From the NCBI GenBank assembly GCA_963850425.1, contig CAWKLF010000007.1:744001-808000 (forward strand): DNA of 64,000 nucleotides. The letters run 5' to 3'. This stretch comes from Gp1-AA133 sp963850425. GTDB lineage: Bacteria > Acidobacteriota > Terriglobia > Terriglobales > Acidobacteriaceae. The notes beneath the pieces were generated by a model. It ran no database searches and had not been told where the DNA came from. It saw nothing but the letters and a program-made list of their open reading frames with translations. A program made the position numbers and the translations under genes. Below are positions 53,737 through 63,369 of the stretch, piece after piece (positions within the stretch are counted from its first letter, which is position 1; every line of letters starts with the position of its first letter).

Positions 53737-53918
53737 GCAATTTGGTAATTTGGTAAATTGGTAATAGACGGCATCTGCCTGGCACTTCAATCTCCCAATG
53801 CCCAAAGCGATGATTGCCTCTATGACCCGTGTTCACTGTGTGATGAATTTCGAACTTCGGCGATTTCTGAGGTTGGTACTTCAAATTACCAAATTACAGA
53901 TTACCCAATTACAAAATC
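53737..53918. repeat. AT-rich palindromic element, family C
   Basis: Left arm CAATTTGGTAATTTGGTAAA and right arm AAATTACCAAATTACAG are inverted relative to each other across about 110 bp. Copies of the single unit occur at 48424-48440, 45991 and 54912. Lies in the 435-bp gap before uppS; a TTGACA box follows at 53956-53961 with a poorly matched -10. Confidence 0.7.
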
Positions 53919-54047
53919 TTTATCCCCTGAGTAAATGATCTTTTGTTCTTTTTTTTTGACAAGTTCGTAAGAATCAGAATCCTTGTTACCCGCTCATTGC
54001 CAACTCCCACACCCTGTGTTAGCGTCTTGAATTAGAAGGGGATAGCG

Positions 54048-54863
54048 TTGCAGGCGACAATTCCCGCCGGACTGGATCGCAAGGAAGCCGACTTATACCG
54101 CCAGCTTGATCCAGCACGGCTTCCAAAACACATTGCCATCATAATGGACGGCAACGGCCGCTGGGCGCGCCGCCGTCACATGCCGCGCATTGCCGGACAC
54201 CGCGCCGGAGTGGCCGCCGTACGCTCAACCGTCGAGACCGCCGCGCGCATTCACATCCCCGCACTCACGCTCTACGCCTTTTCGGAAGAGAACTGGAAGA
54301 AACGGCCCAAGAGCGAAGTCGATTTTCTGATGCGACTGCTGAGCCGGTACCTCAAGATGGAAGTACCTACCCTGAACGACAACAACATTCGCCTCGAGTA
54401 CATCGGGCGGCAGCAGGAGTTGCCCGACTCGGTACAGGAGCGCATGGAAGGCGCTCGCCAGGCGACCGCGAAAAACACCGGTATGGTGCTGACGCTCGCG
54501 CTCAATTACAGCGCGCGCAGCGAGTTGGTCGATGCCTTCCGCTCTCTGGTCGACGCGGCCGCCCGCAACGGCGGAATCGATCACCTGAATATCGACGAAG
54601 ACATGGTCAGCCGCCATCTCTACACCCGGGACCTTCCCGACCCCGACCTGGTAGTCCGCACCAGCGGCGAAATGCGGCTCAGCAATTTTCTGCTCTGGCA
54701 ACTCGCCTACGCCGAGATCTACGTCACGCCGACGCTCTGGCCCGACTTTCGCGGACACCACTTGCTCGAAGGCATCGCCGAATACCAGAAGCGCGAACGC
54801 CGTTACGGCGGGTTGAACGAGGACCACTCGAATCACCACGGGGCGAAAGCAGCAAAGGGATAG
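54048..54863 (+). CDS. uppS: Isoprenyl transferase / undecaprenyl diphosphate synthase
   Basis: 271 residues, cis-prenyltransferase fold. D34 in IIMDGNGRWA, RHMPRIAGHRAG, FSEENWKRP and the C-terminal LVVRTSGEMRLSNFLLWQLAYAEIY and DFRGHHLLEGI segments are diagnostic. It elongates farnesyl diphosphate to the C55 carrier used for peptidoglycan. TTG 54048 with GAAGGGGATAGCG upstream is the start. First gene of the uppS-cdsA-dxr-rseP-ispG cluster; the tail residues after DFRGHHLLEG are a species-specific extension. Confidence 0.93.
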   Translation: MQATIPAGLDRKEADLYRQLDPARLPKHIAIIMDGNGRWARRRHMPRIAGHRAGVAAVRSTVETAARIHIPALTLYAFSEENWKKRPKSEVDFLMRLLSRYLKMEVPTLNDNNIRLEYIGRQQELPDSVQERMEGARQATAKNTGMVLTLALNYSARSELVDAFRSLVDAAARNGGIDHLNIDEDMVSRHLYTRDLPDPDLVVRTSGEMRLSNFLLWQLAYAEIYVTPTLWPDFRGHHLLEGIAEYQKRERRYGGLNEDHSNHHGAKAAKG

Positions 54864-54867
54864 AGTC

Positions 54868-55025
54868 TTTTCACCACAGAGACACAGAGTCACAAAGACA
54901 GCCCCCGGAAACTTTGCAATTTGGTGATACAGAAGTCCCATATTCTTTGAAGGCACTCTCAGAAAGGTCCGACTACCATCCTGAGTCTTGCGTTTTCTCT
55001 GTGTCTCTGTGACTCTGTGGTGAAA
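54868..55025. repeat. Palindromic element, family A, between uppS and cdsA
   Basis: Left arm TTTTCACCACAGAGACACAG and right arm CTGTGACTCTGTGGTGAAAA enclose about 110 bp including a family C unit (CAATTTGGTGAT). The right arm contains GTGGTG, a possible start of the cdsA reading frame. Confidence 0.75.
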
Positions 55026-55058
55026 AATTCTGTAACGAAGACTTCGGAAGAATCTCCC

Positions 55059-55955
55059 TTGATCAAACGCATCGCAACAGCAGTAATCCTGATCCCAATT
55101 GTCCTGCTGCTGGTGCTGCGCGCTCCGGTGCCGCTGGTGGCCGCGGTCACTGCCATCGTCGCGCTGCTGACCGTCCACGAATTCCTGAAACTCACCGAAT
55201 CCTACGGCGTCGTGCCGCTTCGCAAGCCGACCTTCGCAGCCGTCATCCTGTTTTTTCTGCTGCTCATGTTCAATGCCGGCCAGGAGAAGCCGCTGCTTTC
55301 CACCGACATCTTCGGAGTCGCTTCCGCCTTCGCTGCGGCCATGGTGACTTTCGTGTTCCTCATGATCGCCATGCGCCGCCACAATCTCGCCACCGGATAC
55401 CCGGCCGCGGCCGCATCGTCATTCGCCTTCGCTTACATTGCCCTTCCGCTTGCCATGCTCGTGCAACTTCGCCAGCAATGGGCGGGAGCGTTTTTGATTC
55501 TCTACCTGCTGCTGGTCGTGTGGTCAGGCGACATCTTTGCTTACTTCGTTGGCAAATCCATGGGCCGCCACCTGATGGCGCCGCGCATCAGTCCGAAAAA
55601 GACCTGGGAAGGCGCCGCGGCCTCACTGATCGCAAGCATGGCGATTGGCGGAGCCCTGTTTTACTACTCCGCGCAAGTGAGCACGGCATTCTTGCGGTGG
55701 GGACTGATCGAGCGTCGCGATGGCATGTTTGGGCTGGAGAGGCCGGCCCTGTTGCCGGTGCTCGTGCTTACGGCAGTCTTGAATGTTGCTGCACAGCTTG
55801 GGGATCTGGTCGAGTCGCTAATCAAGCGCGGCGCAGGAGTGAAAGATTCCGGCGCGATCCTGCCCGGACACGGCGGCATGCTGGACCGGATCGATGCGCT
55901 ACTGTTCGCAGCACCGGTTTTGTGGGTCTGGGCGGCCTGGCGGGTTACGCAGTGA
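55059..55955 (+). CDS. cdsA: Phosphatidate cytidylyltransferase
   Basis: 298 residues, about eight membrane segments. The CdsA signature is present near the C-terminus: SPKKTWEGAAASL (about 175-187) and GDLVESLIKRGAGVKDSGAILPGHGGMLDRIDA with the metal-binding aspartates. It makes CDP-diacylglycerol for phospholipid synthesis. TTG 55059 is chosen: GGAAG lies 8 nt upstream and (M)IKRIATAV is the usual opening. An alternative GTG 55017 is inside the family A repeat and would add 14 residues. Confidence 0.93.
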   Translation: MIKRIATAVILIPIVLLLVLRAPVPLVAAVTAIVALLTVHEFLKLTESYGVVPLRKPTFAAVILFFLLLMFNAGQEKPLLSTDIFGVASAFAAAMVTFVFLMIAMRRHNLATGYPAAAASSFAFAYIALPLAMLVQLRQQWAGAFLILYLLLVVWSGDIFAYFVGKSMGRHLMAPRISPKKTWEGAAASLIASMAIGGALFYYSAQVSTAFLRWGLIERRDGMFGLERPALLPVLVLTAVLNVAAQLGDLVESLIKRGAGVKDSGAILPGHGGMLDRIDALLFAAPVLWVWAAWRVTQ

Positions 55956-55972
55956 ACAAGCACACCGGCATT

Positions 55973-56046
55973 TATTCACCACAGAGTCACTGAGACACAG
56001 AGTGAATTCCTTGGGTCTTCTCCATTCCTCTGTGTCTCGGTGGTGA
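55973..56046. repeat. Palindromic element, family A, between cdsA and dxr
   Basis: TTCACCACAGAGTCACTGAG (55973 onward) and its approximate mirror CCTCTGTGTCTCGGTGGTGA (56025 onward) form a 74-bp imperfect palindrome with a 24-bp centre. It sits 18 bp after the cdsA stop. Confidence 0.8.
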
Positions 56047-56167
56047 GACCCTTTGACTTAACCGGGTTTCCAAACTTTTGGTGCAGGTGCGAATTCGATT
56101 ATTGAAACGAAAGTTGTACCTCATAGCACGATCGTGTAGCTAGCGCACCCGCTGTCACCCGCGTAAG

Positions 56168-57397
56168 ATGAAGATTCCCATGCGACGTATCGCCATTCTG
56201 GGTTCGACCGGCTCCATCGGCCGGAGCACTCTCAGCGTCGCCGAATCCTACCCCGACCGATTTCAGATTGTTGCCCTTGCGGCCGGCTCGAACATCGACT
56301 CTGCGTTTGAGCAGGCGATGCGCTGGAAACCGCGGCTTCTTTCCGTTGCGCGCGAAGCAGATGCAGAAGTTCTCCGCAACAAACTCAAAGCCAAAGGCAT
56401 CGGTTCCGACGTAGTTGAAGTCGTTCATGGTGCAGCCGGGAATGTGCGGGTTGCCACTTATCCCGATGTTGATTTTGTGGTCAGCGCGATCGTCGGAGTA
56501 GCCGGTCTCGAAGCGACGTACGAGGCGGTGAAAGCCGGAAAATCCATAGGCCTCGCCAACAAAGAATGCCTGGTGGCAGCCGGGGAGCTCATCACCGCCG
56601 AAGCCCGCAAGCAAGGCAAGCCGCTGCTTCCCATCGACAGCGAGCACAACGCCGTACACCAGTGCATGCGGGGCGGCCGTATGGAAGAAGTGCAGCGCAT
56701 CTGGCTCACGGCCTCGGGTGGTCCATTCTTGAAAACCCCGAAATCCGAATTTCCCTCGATTACTATCGGGCAGGCTTTGAACCATCCTACCTGGAAGATG
56801 GGAAAACGGATCACCATTGATTCCGCCACCCTCATGAACAAGGGATTTGAAGTGATCGAGGCCTGCCGGCTCTTCCATGTACCACCGAGTCAGGTAGAAG
56901 TCATTGTGCATCCGCAGTCTACGATCCATTCCATGGTCGAGTTCATCGATGGCAGCATACTTGCTCAATTTTCGGTGACCGATATGCGTCTGCCCATCCT
57001 GTACGCCCTGACTTATCCCGAACGGATTCAATCAGATCTCCGTTTTCCGGTCATGGACTTAAGGCAGCTGGACTTCTACCCGCCGGATATGCAGAAATTT
57101 AGATGCTTGGGTTTGGCCTACGAGGCGGCGGAAGCCGGAGGAGCGAAGCCGGTGGCCCTCAATGCGGCCGACGAGGTGGCGGTCGCGGCTTTCCTGGAGG
57201 GCCAGATTGGTTTCGATGAGATTCCCAGGATCATCGAAGACGTGCTTTCTGCAACAAAAGCTGGGAAAATGGAATCTATTAAACAGGTGCTTGCGACAGA
57301 CCTGGAAGCGCGCCGCGTTGCTCAACAACGCGTAGAAGAAATTCGCGGTAGGTCCCCCATGCCGCACGCAGCTTCCGTTTCCTGTCAGGGGGAGTAA
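56168..57397 (+). CDS. dxr: 1-deoxy-D-xylulose-5-phosphate reductoisomerase
   Basis: 409 residues. NADPH-binding IAILGSTGSIGRSTL (8-22), the metal/substrate motif PIDSEHNAVHQC, ASGGPF, IDSATLMNKG and HPQSTIHSMVEFIDGS are all present, so it is an active MEP-pathway enzyme (DXP to MEP). ATG 56168 or the second ATG at 56180 (MRRIAILG) could be used. It is 10 bp from rseP, the next gene, and part of the isoprenoid/envelope cluster. Confidence 0.95.
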   Translation: MKIPMRRIAILGSTGSIGRSTLSVAESYPDRFQIVALAAGSNIDSAFEQAMRWKPRLLSVAREADAEVLRNKLKAKGIGSDVVEVVHGAAGNVRVATYPDVDFVVSAIVGVAGLEATYEAVKAGKSIGLANKECLVAAGELITAEARKQGKPLLPIDSEHNAVHQCMRGGRMEEVQRIWLTASGGPFLKTPKSEFPSITIGQALNHPTWKMGKRITIDSATLMNKGFEVIEACRLFHVPPSQVEVIVHPQSTIHSMVEFIDGSILAQFSVTDMRLPILYALTYPERIQSDLRFPVMDLRQLDFYPPDMQKFRCLGLAYEAAEAGGAKPVALNAADEVAVAAFLEGQIGFDEIPRIIEDVLSATKAGKMESIKQVLATDLEARRVAQQRVEEIRGRSPMPHAASVSCQGE

Positions 57398-57407
57398 TCA
57401 ATACTTT

Positions 57408-58739
57408 ATGACGCACTTTTTCGTGACCGCGGTGACGATGGCAATTGTCTTGGGCGTAATGATCCTCATCCACGAATGGGGACATTACGCGGCAGCCAAG
57501 TTTTTCAAAGTTCGGGTGGAGGTATTTTCCATCGGATTCGGTAAACGGCTGCTGGGCTTCCGCAGAGGCGAGACTGATTACCGGATCAGCGCCATCCCGC
57601 TGGGCGGCTACGTCAAGATGTCGGGCGAGAACCCGATGGACGAACGCACGGGCGATCCTGGCGAATTCCTTTCGCACCCGCGCTGGCAGCGTTTCGTGAT
57701 CGCGGTTGCCGGCCCGTTCATGAACATCGTGCTGGCGGTGGGCCTGCTCACGGTCGTCTACATGGTGCACTTTGAGTACCCGGCGTTCGTCGACCAGCCG
57801 GGCGTCATCGCCTATGTGAAACCGAATTCCGCAGCCGCGCAGATTGGCCTCCAGGCAGGGGACCACATCACGCGGATCGCGGGAATCGACAACCCCACGT
57901 GGGAGCAGATCGGGCTGAAAGTCATGCTCAGCCCCAATGAAGGGTTGCCGGTCACTATCGACCGCGGAGGGCAGATCCTCGAGAAAACCATCACTCCGAA
58001 GCCCATCACCAGTTCGGAAGTTGGTTCCGCTGGGTGGAGTCCTGAACAATCCATCGTGGTCGCCGATGTCGACCCGGGGATGCCGGCCGCGAAGGCGGGA
58101 TTGCAGGAAGGCGACGAGATCACTGCGGTCGACGGCAAGCCCGTCCGTGTAATCGACGCACTCATCGACAACCTGCAGGAAACCAAGGATCAGGTCGTCA
58201 ACGTCGACGTCCTCCGCGGGGATAAGCACCTTACATTCAAATTGCAGCCAGTTTTGGCTGACGCCGAGGATAAGACCAAGCGCTATCGCGTCGGCTTTGA
58301 GAGCACCGCGCGCATGAAAGTGGGACAGCTAGCGCTCATCCCGGCCTTCCAGCGCTCACTCGAGGACAACAAGCGCTACTCGCTGGTGCTGCTCGAATTG
58401 ATCCAGAAAATGGCGCAGGCCAAAGTTTCGATGAAGCAGGTCGAAGGTCCCATCGGTATCGGCAGCGCGATTGGACACGCAGTCACCGAAAAGGGCTGGA
58501 CACCGTTGTTGGGACTGACCGCCGGCATCAGCTTGAACTTGGGCATTTTTAACCTGCTGCCGATACCGATTCTCGACGGCGGTGTAATCCTGCTGTTGCT
58601 GATCGAAGGCCTCATGCGCCGGGACATCAGCTTGCAGATCAAGGAACGCATTTACCAGGCAGCGTTCGTGTTCCTGGTATTGTTCGCGGTGACGGTGATC
58701 TACAACGACATCGCCAAGCGCTGGCCGCTGGGCGGCTAA
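57408..58739 (+). CDS. rseP: Site-2 intramembrane metalloprotease RseP
   Basis: 443 residues. The zinc motif HEWGH (H22, E23, H26) lies in the first membrane helix and the LDG motif in IPILDGGVILLLL near the C-terminus. Two PDZ domains (about 125-190 and 205-280) sit between, with SAAAQIGLQAGDHI and PAAKAGLQEGDEI carboxylate-binding loops. RseP cleaves anti-sigma factors and leftover signal peptides. Typical of dxr-rseP gene pairs in many bacteria. Confidence 0.95.
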   Translation: MTHFFVTAVTMAIVLGVMILIHEWGHYAAAKFFKVRVEVFSIGFGKRLLGFRRGETDYRISAIPLGGYVKMSGENPMDERTGDPGEFLSHPRWQRFVIAVAGPFMNIVLAVGLLTVVYMVHFEYPAFVDQPGVIAYVKPNSAAAQIGLQAGDHITRIAGIDNPTWEQIGLKVMLSPNEGLPVTIDRGGQILEKTITPKPITSSEVGSAGWSPEQSIVVADVDPGMPAAKAGLQEGDEITAVDGKPVRVIDALIDNLQETKDQVVNVDVLRGDKHLTFKLQPVLADAEDKTKRYRVGFESTARMKVGQLALIPAFQRSLEDNKRYSLVLLELIQKMAQAKVSMKQVEGPIGIGSAIGHAVTEKGWTPLLGLTAGISLNLGIFNLLPIPILDGGVILLLLIEGLMRRDISLQIKERIYQAAFVFLVLFAVTVIYNDIAKRWPLGG

Positions 58740-58746
58740 AAGCTCT

Positions 58747-58818
58747 AACCACAGAGGACACAGGGGCACACCGAGGAATCCAAGAATTCCTCAGTGAAAC
58801 TCTGTGTCCTCTGTGGTT
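58747..58818. repeat. Palindromic element, family A, between rseP and ispG
   Basis: AACCACAGAGGACACA (58747-58762) is perfectly inverted at 58803-58818. An inner GAGGAAT/ATTCCTC hairpin lies in the 40-bp centre. It occupies most of the 134-bp gap and could fold into a stable structure in the mRNA. Confidence 0.9.
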
Positions 58819-58873
58819 TACGCCTTTCACTTTCCAGCTCCACATCTTTCCGCATGGTAAAATAGAGCTTCCC

Positions 58874-60112
<1,239 letters not shown>

Positions 60113-60312
60113 GACCTTTCCGGCTGCTAACCAATACTCCTCCCGCGTGCACACATCTCCAACCAGTGCTAAAGTACCCCCAACCGTCTCACCTCGAATA
60201 CTCAACTGGGTTTGTCGTTAGCACGCGGCTGGGAAAGTAGTGCAACGAAGTGTCAACCGCTGATCAGCAAGCCCTCCTATCAACACCTGAACCGACACAC
60301 AGGAGACGACCG

Positions 60313-61161
60313 ATGGACACCATTACAGTGAAGGACGGAACGCAGATTTATTACAAGGATTGGGGAACTGGCCAGCCCCTCTTTTTTCATCACGGTTGGC
60401 CGCTCTCTGCCGACGATTGGGATGGGCAAATGATGTTTTTCCTGGAGCGCGGATACCGGGTCATCGCCCACGATCGGCGTGGACACGGCCGTTCTACCCA
60501 GACGGTGACCGGAAACGAGATGGACACCTACGCGGCCGATGTCGCCGAACTGGTCGAGAAGCTCGATCTCAGAAACGCGGTCCACATTGGCCACTCCACC
60601 GGTGGCGGCGAGGTCGCGCGCTATGTTGCCCGCTACGGCAAAGGTCGGGTCGTTGCGGCCATCCTGATCAGCGCGATCCCGCCGGTCATGATCAAATCGG
60701 AAAAAAATCCGGGTGGATCGCCGATGGAAGTCTTCGACCAGATTCGCGAGGGCACTGGATTTCATCGAGCGCAGTTCTATCAGGACCTCACGCTTCCCTT
60801 CTACGGGTATAACCGTCCGGGCGCGAAAATCTCGCAAGGGATCCGAGACAACTGGTGGAGGCAGGCCATGATGGGCGGAATCAAGGCCCAGTATGACTGC
60901 ATCAAGGCCTTCTCCGAGACCGACTTCACGGAAGACCTCAAACGAATCGACGTGCCGACGCTCGTGATGCATGGAGAAGACGACCAGATTGTTCCCTTCG
61001 CCGACGCCGGCCCGCTTTCAGCAAAGCTGCTGAAAAACTCGAAGTCGAAATTCTATCCCGGCTTCCCGCACGGCATGCCAACTACACACGCGGATCAGAT
61101 CAACGCCGATATCCTCGACTTCGTCTCCGGACTCAGGGCCGCAGCCGCACCAGCTGCCTGA
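60313..61161 (+). CDS. Alpha/beta hydrolase, non-heme chloroperoxidase-like
   Basis: 282 residues. Oxyanion HHGWPLSADDW (26-36), nucleophile S95 in HIGHSTGGGEVAR, acid in HGEDDQIVPF and the final histidine in GFPHGMPTTHAD make a complete triad. The family (bromo/chloroperoxidase, perhydrolase) includes esterases with perhydrolysis side activity. ATG 60313 has CAGGAGACGACCG upstream; a longer in-frame start (60250) has no ribosome-binding site. Monocistronic, ended by a 9-bp hairpin. Confidence 0.9.
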   Translation: MDTITVKDGTQIYYKDWGTGQPLFFHHGWPLSADDWDGQMMFFLERGYRVIAHDRRGHGRSTQTVTGNEMDTYAADVAELVEKLDLRNAVHIGHSTGGGEVARYVARYGKGRVVAAILISAIPPVMIKSEKNPGGSPMEVFDQIREGTGFHRAQFYQDLTLPFYGYNRPGAKISQGIRDNWWRQAMMGGIKAQYDCIKAFSETDFTEDLKRIDVPTLVMHGEDDQIVPFADAGPLSAKLLKNSKSKFYPGFPHGMPTTHADQINADILDFVSGLRAAAAPAA

Positions 61162-61202
61162 AAAGAGCTAGGAAGAATTCCCAAACTGCTCCAAGCTTTC
61201 AT

Positions 61203-61248
61203 GGCCCACATATGCGCAGTAGGCGAACATGTGGGCCGATTTGTCTTT
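61203..61248 (+). terminator. Candidate terminator after the alpha/beta hydrolase gene
   Basis: GGCCCACAT (61203-61211) pairs perfectly with ATGTGGGCC (61229-61237) across a 17-nt loop, followed by a T-rich but interrupted tract (GATTTGTCTTT). The rest of the gap to 61464 shows no other feature. Confidence 0.55.
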
Positions 61249-61464
61249 GGCTTACCAACACTACATTGTCAGGCGGGACGACTGAGTAGCGGCATCGGGG
61301 AGCCGCCCTTCTTTGATTTCCTAAGATTTCGTACGTGACGAACGCGGACAATCATTGGACAATTTCAAGACAACTGAGCGGAATCTCAACTTACCTTGCG
61401 CTACTCCAATGCCTATACGACCGAAGCGGCTCTCACTGGAGAAACGCTGGTTTGGAGAACAGCA

Positions 61465-61593
61465 ATGTGGATGAGGTCATGCGCAATTTGTAAGGCTCTT
61501 CTGAAAAAGCTGAGCTTGAGCGATTTCGTCCGCTGCCAGTGCGGATGGGAGTGGCAGGGGCACACTGACCGAAAGCGGAGTGCGACTCAATAA
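61465..61593 (+). CDS. Very small zinc-ribbon protein
   Basis: 42 residues beginning MWMRSCAICKALLKKLSLSD. CAIC and CQCGWEWQ supply four cysteines, the usual shape of a short zinc ribbon. GGAGAACAGCA precedes the ATG at a good distance. Such mini-proteins recur in Acidobacteria, but I cannot name a function. An alternative ATG two codons later is possible. Confidence 0.5.
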   Translation: MWMRSCAICKALLKKLSLSDFVRCQCGWEWQGHTDRKRSATQ

Positions 61594-61632
61594 AGAGCAG
61601 GTGGGAATGTCAGGCGAGAAGGCAGGCGGTCT

Positions 61633-61752
61633 ATGGAAAAAGTGATCCAGTTCTACATACCAAACAAATTCCGAAAGAAACCGAAGTGGATTCCCCCGGA
61701 ACGACGCGGAAAGATCGTCCAGTTCGCACCACCGGCCAAGAAATCCGCCTGA
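61633..61752 (+). CDS. 39-residue basic protein
   Basis: Reads MEKVIQFYIPNKFRKKPKWI and continues PPERRGKIVQF...KKSA. It is rich in Lys/Arg and Pro with aromatic residues and no hydrophobic segment. The repetition of a VIQF/IVQF motif at both ends and its order after the small zinc-ribbon ORF suggest a real conserved small gene. I recall similar small proteins from Acidobacteria, but not a function. Confidence 0.55.
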   Translation: MEKVIQFYIPNKFRKKPKWIPPERRGKIVQFAPPAKKSA

Positions 61753-61824
61753 CAAACGTGCGGCCTGCCGTGGGTGCGTCCCACGCTCAGTTCCCTGCTC
61801 AAAAGTTGCAGGTTCATTCCTGAA

Positions 61825-61914
61825 TTGTCATCCCGAGAGCGCCGCGACAGAGTGACCGAAGAACCTGCTGTTTCGCGGCGAAAAGCAGATCCTTCGCTGC
61901 GCTCAGGATGACAA
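61825..61914. mobile_element. Non-coding relative of the GIY-YIG element (family D)
   Basis: 90 bp with arms TTGTCATCC(C/T)GAG at both ends, matching the outer end of the 44277-44674 arms, and GAACCTGCT/AGCAGATCC further in. The centre is a hairpin CTGCT...TTTCGC with GCGAAA...AGCAG. No ORF. It resembles a MITE-like internally deleted copy. Confidence 0.65.
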
Positions 61915-61930
61915 ACTTGTGGGGAGGATT

Positions 61931-61978
61931 CCCCAACGACTCAATTCCCCAACGACTCAATTCCCCAATTACTCAATT
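61931..61978 (+). repeat. 16-bp tandem repeat
   Basis: CCCCAACGACTCAATT occurs twice in a row (61931-61946, 61947-61962), then once as CCCCAATTACTCAATT (61963-61978). A family A half copy (CTCTGTGTCCCTGTGTCTCC) follows at about 61988. Confidence 0.85.
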
Positions 61979-62024
61979 TCCAATTCCCTCTGTGTCCCTG
62001 TGTCTCCTGTGGTGAGGATTTATT

Positions 62025-62963
62025 TTAGGCCAGCAACGACAGATTGGGATCCGCCGCCTCATGATCCGGATCAGCGAATTTCTTCAGATCCGGATAGGTG
62101 CTAATCAACTCCGGCGGCGCCTTCACCCGCTTCCCGGTCAGCATCGACTTGAGTTCCAACGCATTCGCACTGGCGCGCGCTTCATAGTGATTGTTGCTGA
62201 TAACGTACGTTGTCTGCGCCTTTTCCGCCACAGCTTCGATTTTTTCCTTCCAGCCGCCTAGTTCGTCGACGCTGTACAAATAGTTGTAGCGGTCATTGCG
62301 ATCGTCGCTGTTGAACCAGTCTTTGTAGTTGCGCCCGTGCAGGCGCACGTAGCCGAGCGGTGACGTGACATGTTCCGTAGGAGCAAGCGACCGTCCCAGC
62401 GTCGGCTGGTCGATATTGCAGAACGCGACACTTTGCTTCGCGAACAACGCAATGGTTTCGTCGTTATCCCAACTGTCGTGGCGAACTTCCACCACCCGCG
62501 GATACTCAATAAACTGCCGCAGCAGCCGCTCCAGATATTCGCGATTCAGGCTCGTGTTCTTGAACGAGACTGGAAACTGGATCAGCAGCGCGCCCAGCTT
62601 CCCTTCCCCGGCGATCGCGTCCAGTCCCTCGCGCGCTTTAGCTTCATCTTCGTCAGTTGGACGAATGGATGCGGCTGAAGTCGGCTCCATCACGGCGAGG
62701 GGGGAATGTGTGAAAGAGCGGTGCAGCTTTGCCGTGAAAACGAAATTCGGGTTCCACGCAACCTTGCGCACCCACAGGCGGGCGAGCTCCGGCCGGATGT
62801 GTCCGTAGAACGAGGTGTTGATCTCGACGACGTCAAAGAAGTGCGCCAGGTATTCGAGCGCGTGAACTTTCTTGCGCTGGACCTCCGGCGGGTAGAAAAC
62901 GCCCTCCCAGTCCTTGTAGGACCAGCCGGCCGTGCCAATGCGAATGTGGGACGCGCCTTCCAT
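62025..62963 (-). CDS. DUF72 family protein
   Basis: 312 residues, TIM-barrel-like DUF72 pattern: IRIGTAGWSYKDWEGVFYPP (8-27), EINTSFYG (48-55), FVFTAKLHRSFTH (73-85), LLIQFPVSFKNT and VEVRHDSWDN. The C-terminal half has LYSVDELGGWKEKIEAVAEK and TYVISNNHYEARASANA. The family (YecE-like) has no established reaction. ATG 62963. The 3' flank holds the tandem and family A repeats. Confidence 0.9.
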   Translation of the reverse strand: MEGASHIRIGTAGWSYKDWEGVFYPPEVQRKKVHALEYLAHFFDVVEINTSFYGHIRPELARLWVRKVAWNPNFVFTAKLHRSFTHSPLAVMEPTSAASIRPTDEDEAKAREGLDAIAGEGKLGALLIQFPVSFKNTSLNREYLERLLRQFIEYPRVVEVRHDSWDNDETIALFAKQSVAFCNIDQPTLGRSLAPTEHVTSPLGYVRLHGRNYKDWFNSDDRNDRYNYLYSVDELGGWKEKIEAVAEKAQTTYVISNNHYEARASANALELKSMLTGKRVKAPPELISTYPDLKKFADPDHEAADPNLSLLA

Positions 62964-63156
62964 TAGGTTGGACGAAGTGGGCAGGGTAAAGCTTGTTGGG
63001 AGGTTAGCACAACCCGGCGCGGAAGCGCGTCGCCCGCAAGTGCTTCAGCAAATAGGCACAGCGGTGCTTGCTCGCGTCAAACGGCGCGAGTGCGGGGCGT
63101 CTTGAAGCCTTTGGAATTCGGTGGTCAGCGATCGAGGCTGGAACTCCTCGGCTGCT

Positions 63157-63246
63157 CTATTTGAAGTACATCCAAGCCGCAAGTGCCACCAAAACCACCG
63201 CAAGGATCCAAAGGGACGAATCGGTCATTCCAGTTTTTTTGGCCAT
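63157..63246 (-). CDS. 29-residue single-helix membrane protein
   Basis: MAKKTGMTDSSLWILAVVLV is followed by ALAAWMYFK and a stop. A short basic start leads into one strong membrane helix (about 12-28) ending in Lys, with the positive-inside orientation. A GGAGG motif lies about 19 nt upstream, farther than ideal. It is too short for confident gene calling but has the composition of real mini-membrane proteins. Confidence 0.4.
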   Translation of the reverse strand: MAKKTGMTDSSLWILAVVLVALAAWMYFK

Positions 63247-63369
63247 GGCTAATCTTAACCCGACCTCCTGATTCTCTGAAACGATGAGAAGTACCGGAAA
63301 CGACAACAGGAACCAAACTAGTTTCGGTTCTGAAATTGAGAGTGTACCCCATCCGGCCGCGATGGCGGC

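Noticed and set aside
54225..55382. 385-codon antisense frame over uppS and cdsA
   Set aside because: Runs across two well-identified genes and a repeat; low-complexity His/Gln/Arg content.
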